NCBI GenBank assembly: GCA_900321145.1
Contig: ONVB01000222.1
Span: 1 to 8,303, forward strand
Direction: 5' to 3'
Source: an uncultured Eubacteriales bacterium
GTDB taxonomy: Bacteria > Bacillota > Clostridia > Lachnospirales > Lachnospiraceae
DNA length: 8,303 nucleotides
Shown here: one piece after another, positions 6,453-8,303 of the stretch
How the letters are laid out: every line of letters begins with the position of its first letter
Position numbering within the stretch: position 1 is the stretch's first letter
Notes under the pieces: generated by a model
The model's input: only the letters and a program-made list of their open reading frames with translations
Told to the model about the DNA's origin: nothing
Databases searched by the model: none
Position numbers and translations under genes: made by a program

Positions 6453-6506
6453 ATGCAATTTGAATGGGATGATGGATTGCGAAGAATTGTCTCCTGCGAT
6501 GGTTAA
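6453..6506 (+). CDS. Possible 17-residue leader-like small ORF
   Basis: An ATG begins at the base directly after the chaperone stop codon and opens a 17-codon frame, MQFEWDDGLRRIVSCDG, ending at TAA 6506. Adjacent stop and start could allow reinitiation. No SD of its own is obvious beyond aggaag (6441-6446). I recognise no family. It may be chance or the remnant of a lost gene; the remaining bases to the terminator show no other frame of note. Confidence 0.15.
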   Translation: MQFEWDDGLRRIVSCDG

Positions 6507-6566
6507 AGCGTTTAAAAGTGCAGTTATACATAGAAACAAGAACATGAATGTTGGATAGTTGGTGAA

Positions 6567-6597
6567 AGAAAGTGCGAACCTGTGGTTCGCATTTTCT
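6567..6597 (+). terminator. Rho-independent terminator-like hairpin after the cap/chaperone operon
   Basis: The arms agaaagtgcgaacc (6567-6580) and ggttcgcattttct (6584-6597) pair over 14 positions, one of them G-U, around the triloop tgt. The TTTT at 6592-6595 supplies the U-tract. It would end the flaG-fliD-fliS-chaperone message. The glycosyltransferase SD begins only five bases later, so readthrough may be the route by which that gene is expressed. Confidence 0.75.
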
Positions 6598-6612
6598 ACA
6601 TGGAGAGGTTAT

Positions 6613-7698
6613 ATGGCAAAAACTGAGATTTTTATAATGACTCACAAAAAGTTTGATCCACCGAAAATCGAAGGGTATGTCCCGCTTCAGGTAGGCAGGG
6701 CGTTGAATGATGACCTTGGATATATGGATGATGCCTCGGGTGAGAATATCTCGGATCTTAATCCGTACTATGGGGAGCTGACAGGACTTTTCTGGTTGTG
6801 GCAGAACTATCATGACTGTGAGAATATAGGGATATGCCATTATCGCAGGTACTTCACGAATAAAGAAAAGAGGATAATGACGATTGCGGAGTATGAGAGT
6901 TTGCTTCGGGATAATGATATCATTTCGTCTTTCGCGGTTAATGAAGAACCGTATCGTGAAAGCTATGCCAAGGTACATAATATAAAAGATCTGATGGCTA
7001 TGAGAGACAGTGTGGCAAAACTGTATCCTGAAGATGTACAAGCTTTTGATGATATGCTTGATGCAAAGAGGATATCTTTCGGAAACTTGTTTGTTACCAA
7101 AAAAGAGATATTTGATGCGTATTGTGAGTGGCTGTTTACTATATTTACAGATATGGGAGACCACATTGATCTGTCAGGATATGATGCATACCATAAAAGG
7201 TTATTTGGATTCCTTTCAGAGACGATGATTCCGGTTTTTGCCCAGACAAGAGGTCTGAAGGTGGCGGAGTGTAAGGTCAGTATAGTGGCAGAGAAGGCTG
7301 AAACTGTTGAGTTAAAAAAGGCTGTTTCTGTTCTTGTAAAAGAGCGTAGGATCAAAGAAGCTGCAGATATGTATGTGGCTTTTGTGAAGCTGAGACCGGA
7401 CGTGCTGCTTGAACACTCGGATCTGAAGCATGAGATTCCGCTGATAGAGGTGATAATCAGTACGCTTATGGATGAAAATAAGGCATCGTCACCGGTATCG
7501 TTATATGATGTGTCCGATGACATGGATGAACTATTCAGGTTCCTTAAGGCATATAATAGTATTTTGCTTGAAGGTAAATGTGATATAAAGGCTGCAGAGT
7601 CAGAAAAAGAACTTGTATCCCGATATACTGTTTCGGAGCAGTTAAAAAGGAATATGGATATATATAACGAGGAATATGTGAGAGCGTATGTAAGGTGA
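6613..7698 (+). CDS. DUF4422 family glycosyltransferase, candidate flagellin glycosylation enzyme
   Basis: The product is a cytoplasmic protein of 361 residues. Its first ~225 residues match the DUF4422 family of putative sugar transferases, usually found in capsule and surface polysaccharide loci. Landmarks are IFIMTHKKFDPP at the start, NISDLNPYYGELTG (45-58), IGICHYRRYF (72-81), FGNLFVTKKEIFDAYCEWLF (156-175) and GFLSE (199-203). Residues ~230-361 are an extra, mostly helical region that I do not recognise. The in-frame TTG at 6559 would read through the terminator hairpin; the ATG at 6613 has SD ggagagg (6602-6608) and the family N-terminus, so it is chosen. It lies between the chaperone and the flagellin gene, which suggests flagellin or another filament protein as acceptor. 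GC is lower than in neighbours (36% in a 120-base sample against 51% in flgL). The sugar and acceptor are unknown. Confidence 0.85.
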   Translation: MAKTEIFIMTHKKFDPPKIEGYVPLQVGRALNDDLGYMDDASGENISDLNPYYGELTGLFWLWQNYHDCENIGICHYRRYFTNKEKRIMTIAEYESLLRDNDIISSFAVNEEPYRESYAKVHNIKDLMAMRDSVAKLYPEDVQAFDDMLDAKRISFGNLFVTKKEIFDAYCEWLFTIFTDMGDHIDLSGYDAYHKRLFGFLSETMIPVFAQTRGLKVAECKVSIVAEKAETVELKKAVSVLVKERRIKEAADMYVAFVKLRPDVLLEHSDLKHEIPLIEVIISTLMDENKASSPVSLYDVSDDMDELFRFLKAYNSILLEGKCDIKAAESEKELVSRYTVSEQLKRNMDIYNEEYVRAYVR

Positions 7699-7737
7699 TC
7701 CGCGAGTCTGAAAAAGGCTTATAAAATCTTGGCTTTT

Positions 7738-7773
7738 ATGCACAAAAGCTATTGACAAAAATGCGCAAAAGCC
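7738..7773 (+). repeat. Imperfect direct repeat around the flagellin housekeeping promoter
   Basis: atgcacaaaagct (7738-7750) and atgcgcaaaagcc (7761-7773) match at 11 of 13 positions and start 23 bases apart, about two helical turns. The first lies just before the -35 and the second inside the -35/-10 spacer. The first is also part of a palindrome-like gctttt...aaaagc (7732-7749). It may be an operator for an unknown regulator. Confidence 0.45.
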
Positions 7774-7780
7774 TTAAAAT
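7752..7780 (+). promoter_or_regulatory. Near-consensus sigma-A promoter upstream of flagellin
   Basis: TTGACA (7752-7757) is a perfect -35. After 17 bases comes TAAAAT (7775-7780), a 5 of 6 match to the -10. Transcription would start near 7787, leaving a leader of about 225 bases before the flagellin ATG. It lies after the glycosyltransferase stop, with no clear terminator between. Confidence 0.75.
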
Positions 7781-7800
7781 TGCACTAAGAGTAGCGGTTT

Positions 7801-7867
7801 GGAAACTATAAAAAAATAAACAAAAAAGTTTCCGAAAAGGGGTTAAGAAATCGGAATAAACTCCGAT
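7801..7867 (+). promoter_or_regulatory. Chain of mutually exclusive hairpins in the long flagellin leader
   Basis: Three stems share arms. ggaaact (7801-7807) pairs with agtttcc (7827-7833). ttccga (7830-7835) pairs with tcggaa (7851-7856). atcgga (7850-7855) pairs with tccgat (7862-7867). Each stem excludes its neighbour, the arrangement seen in attenuators and RNA switches. They would exist only in RNA from the upstream sigma-A promoter. The last inverted repeat also covers the sigma-28 -10 element as DNA. Confidence 0.4.
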
Positions 7868-7869
7868 AT
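7844..7869 (+). promoter_or_regulatory. Sigma-28 (SigD/FliA) promoter for flagellin
   Basis: TAAG (7844-7847), 14 bases, then TCCGATAT (7862-7869) fits the flagellar sigma consensus TAAA-N14-16-GCCGATAT with one mismatch in each element. A start near 7876 would leave a leader of about 135 bases. It parallels the flaG promoter and is expected for a major flagellin gene. Confidence 0.7.
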
Positions 7870-7870
7870 A

Positions 7871-7895
7871 TAAGGTGTAGGACAAAAACACCTTA
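7871..7895 (+). promoter_or_regulatory. Hairpin with GGA loop at the 5' end of the flagellin leader
   Basis: taaggtgt (7871-7878) and acacctta (7888-7895) form a perfect 8-bp stem with loop aggacaaaa, which exposes GGA at 7880-7882. A transcript from the sigma-28 promoter would begin within the left arm. The full stem may therefore exist only in RNA from the sigma-A promoter. It is a possible upstream CsrA contact. Confidence 0.5.
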
Positions 7896-7908
7896 CAACA
7901 TCAATCAG

Positions 7909-7963
7909 GTTATAACGCCAAAGGCGTATAACATAAACTACTTTTAACGGCGGCAAAGACCGC
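7909..7963 (+). promoter_or_regulatory. Two further hairpins in the flagellin leader
   Basis: gttat (7909-7913) plus acgcc (7915-7919) pair with ggcgt (7923-7927) plus ataac (7928-7932), giving 10 pairs with one bulged a and an aaa loop. Next, gcgg (7950-7953) pairs with ccgc (7960-7963) around caaaga. Neither loop holds GGA. They probably give a rigid, stable leader for an abundant message. Confidence 0.5.
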
Positions 7964-7968
7964 TAGTG

Positions 7969-8004
7969 GATGTTGCAAGGACGCAACATTATATTCAAGG
8001 AGGA
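7969..8004 (+). promoter_or_regulatory. CsrA-type binding site and ribosome binding site of flagellin
   Basis: atgttgc (7970-7976) and gcaacat (7983-7989) form a perfect 7-bp stem with hexaloop aaggac, which fits the CsrA preference ANGGAN with GGA at 7979-7981. The SD aaggagga (7997-8004) follows and contains two more GGA. The two GGA centres are 20 bases apart, a spacing one CsrA dimer could bridge. This is the arrangement known for the B. subtilis hag leader, and csrA and fliW are in the same window. The SD ends six bases before the ATG. Confidence 0.7.
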
Positions 8005-8010
8005 ATAATT

Positions 8011-8303
8011 ATGGTAGTACAGCACAATTTGCAGGCAGCAAACACAAACAGAATGCTTGGACAGAATGTCAAGGCAGTAGCAAAGGCTACAGAGAAGCTT
8101 TCATCTGGTTATCAGGTGAACAGAGCAGCTGATGACGCAGCAGGTCTTTCCATCAGTGAGAAGATGAGAAACCAGATCCGTGGTATCAACCAGGCAGTTA
8201 AGAATGCTGAGGACGGTATCTCCCTTATCCAGACTGCTGAGGGTAACATGAACGAGATTCACAGCATCCTTCAGAGAATGGGCGAGCTTGCTACAAAGGC
8301 AGC
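8011..8303 (+). CDS. fliC: Flagellin, N-terminal part only
   Basis: This is the filament subunit (fliC, called hag in Bacillus), exported with FliS and assembled under FliD. Only 97 codons lie in the window; the gene runs off the right edge. The N-terminal D0/D1 helices are unmistakable: MVVQHNLQAANTNRMLG, then KLSSGYQVNRAADDAAGLSI (residues 29-48), SEKMRNQIRG (49-58), and NAEDGISLIQTAEGNMNEI (65-83). Residues 86-95 are ILQRMGELAT, the region bound by the host receptor TLR5 in many flagellins. It keeps the key R (89) and L (93) but has G at 91. The start is set by a strong SD and the conserved MVVQHNL opening. Expression should depend on the tandem promoters and on the CsrA-FliW circuit acting on the leader. 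Confidence 0.96.
   Translation, partial: MVVQHNLQAANTNRMLGQNVKAVAKATEKLSSGYQVNRAADDAAGLSISEKMRNQIRGINQAVKNAEDGISLIQTAEGNMNEIHSILQRMGELATKA

Noticed and set aside
6487..6530. Possible promoter before the glycosyltransferase (TTGTCT with tttaaa, or TATACA)
   Set aside because: Matches are weak (about 4 of 6) and any transcript would meet the terminator at 6567-6597 first.
6559..6612. TTG start giving a glycosyltransferase longer by 18 residues
   Set aside because: It would translate through the terminator stem. The ATG at 6613 has an SD and begins with the family-like MAKTEIFIMTHKKF.
6427..7164. Long minus-strand open frame opposite the chaperone end and glycosyltransferase (245 codons)
   Set aside because: It lies antisense to a well-supported gene and its protein shows no family signature; its composition looks like the reverse of an A-rich coding strand.
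6963..7523. Minus-strand open frame of 186 codons
   Set aside because: It is serine- and threonine-rich, as expected from the reverse complement of codons such as gat, gaa and aga; it is a shadow of the glycosyltransferase.
7699..7750. Terminator after the glycosyltransferase
   Set aside because: Only a 6-bp gctttt/aaaagc hairpin is visible (7732-7749) and it has no following U-tract.

Overview
This window is part of a late flagellar gene cluster from a Gram-positive bacterium, most likely a Lachnospiraceae-type Clostridia (Roseburia/Agathobacter/Butyrivibrio-like). That assignment is inferred from protein style, from strong purine-rich Shine-Dalgarno (SD) sites, from the order flgK-flgL-fliW-csrA-flaG-fliD-fliS-chaperone-flagellin, and from a flagellin starting MVVQHNLQAANTNRML. 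All convincing genes are on the + strand. Both edges cut genes: the 3' part of flgK on the left and the 5' part of a flagellin gene on the right.

Region by region: (1) 1-2245 holds the hook-filament junction genes flgK (partial) and flgL. (2) 2232-3208 is the regulator pair fliW-csrA, with a candidate promoter inside the end of flgL and a strong Rho-independent terminator after csrA. (3) 3213-6597 is a filament-cap/chaperone operon, flaG-fliD-fliS-(fliT/flgN-like), opened by a clear sigma-28 (SigD/FliA) promoter and closed by a terminator hairpin. (4) 6613-7698 is a DUF4422-type glycosyltransferase with lower GC than its neighbours. (5) 7699-8010 is a 312-base non-coding leader containing a near-consensus housekeeping promoter, a sigma-28 promoter and at least four hairpins. 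(6) 8011-8303 is the flagellin start.

The genes form a coherent system. FlgK/FlgL join hook to filament, FliD caps it, FliS and the FliT/FlgN-like protein chaperone subunits for export, and the glycosyltransferase is a candidate for decorating flagellin. The FliW-CsrA pair is the known translational homeostasis module for flagellin in Firmicutes. The flagellin leader carries a textbook CsrA-type target, a 7-bp stem with hexaloop AAGGAC, followed by a GGA-containing SD. A similar, weaker hairpin (hexaloop ACGGAG) encloses the flaG SD, suggesting that the circuit may also control the cap operon.

The least explained elements are a 32-bp sequence present in two identical copies just upstream of fliW and of the chaperone gene, with a variant after csrA, and the chain of mutually exclusive hairpins between the two flagellin promoters. 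No mobile element, CRISPR array, tRNA or rRNA was seen.
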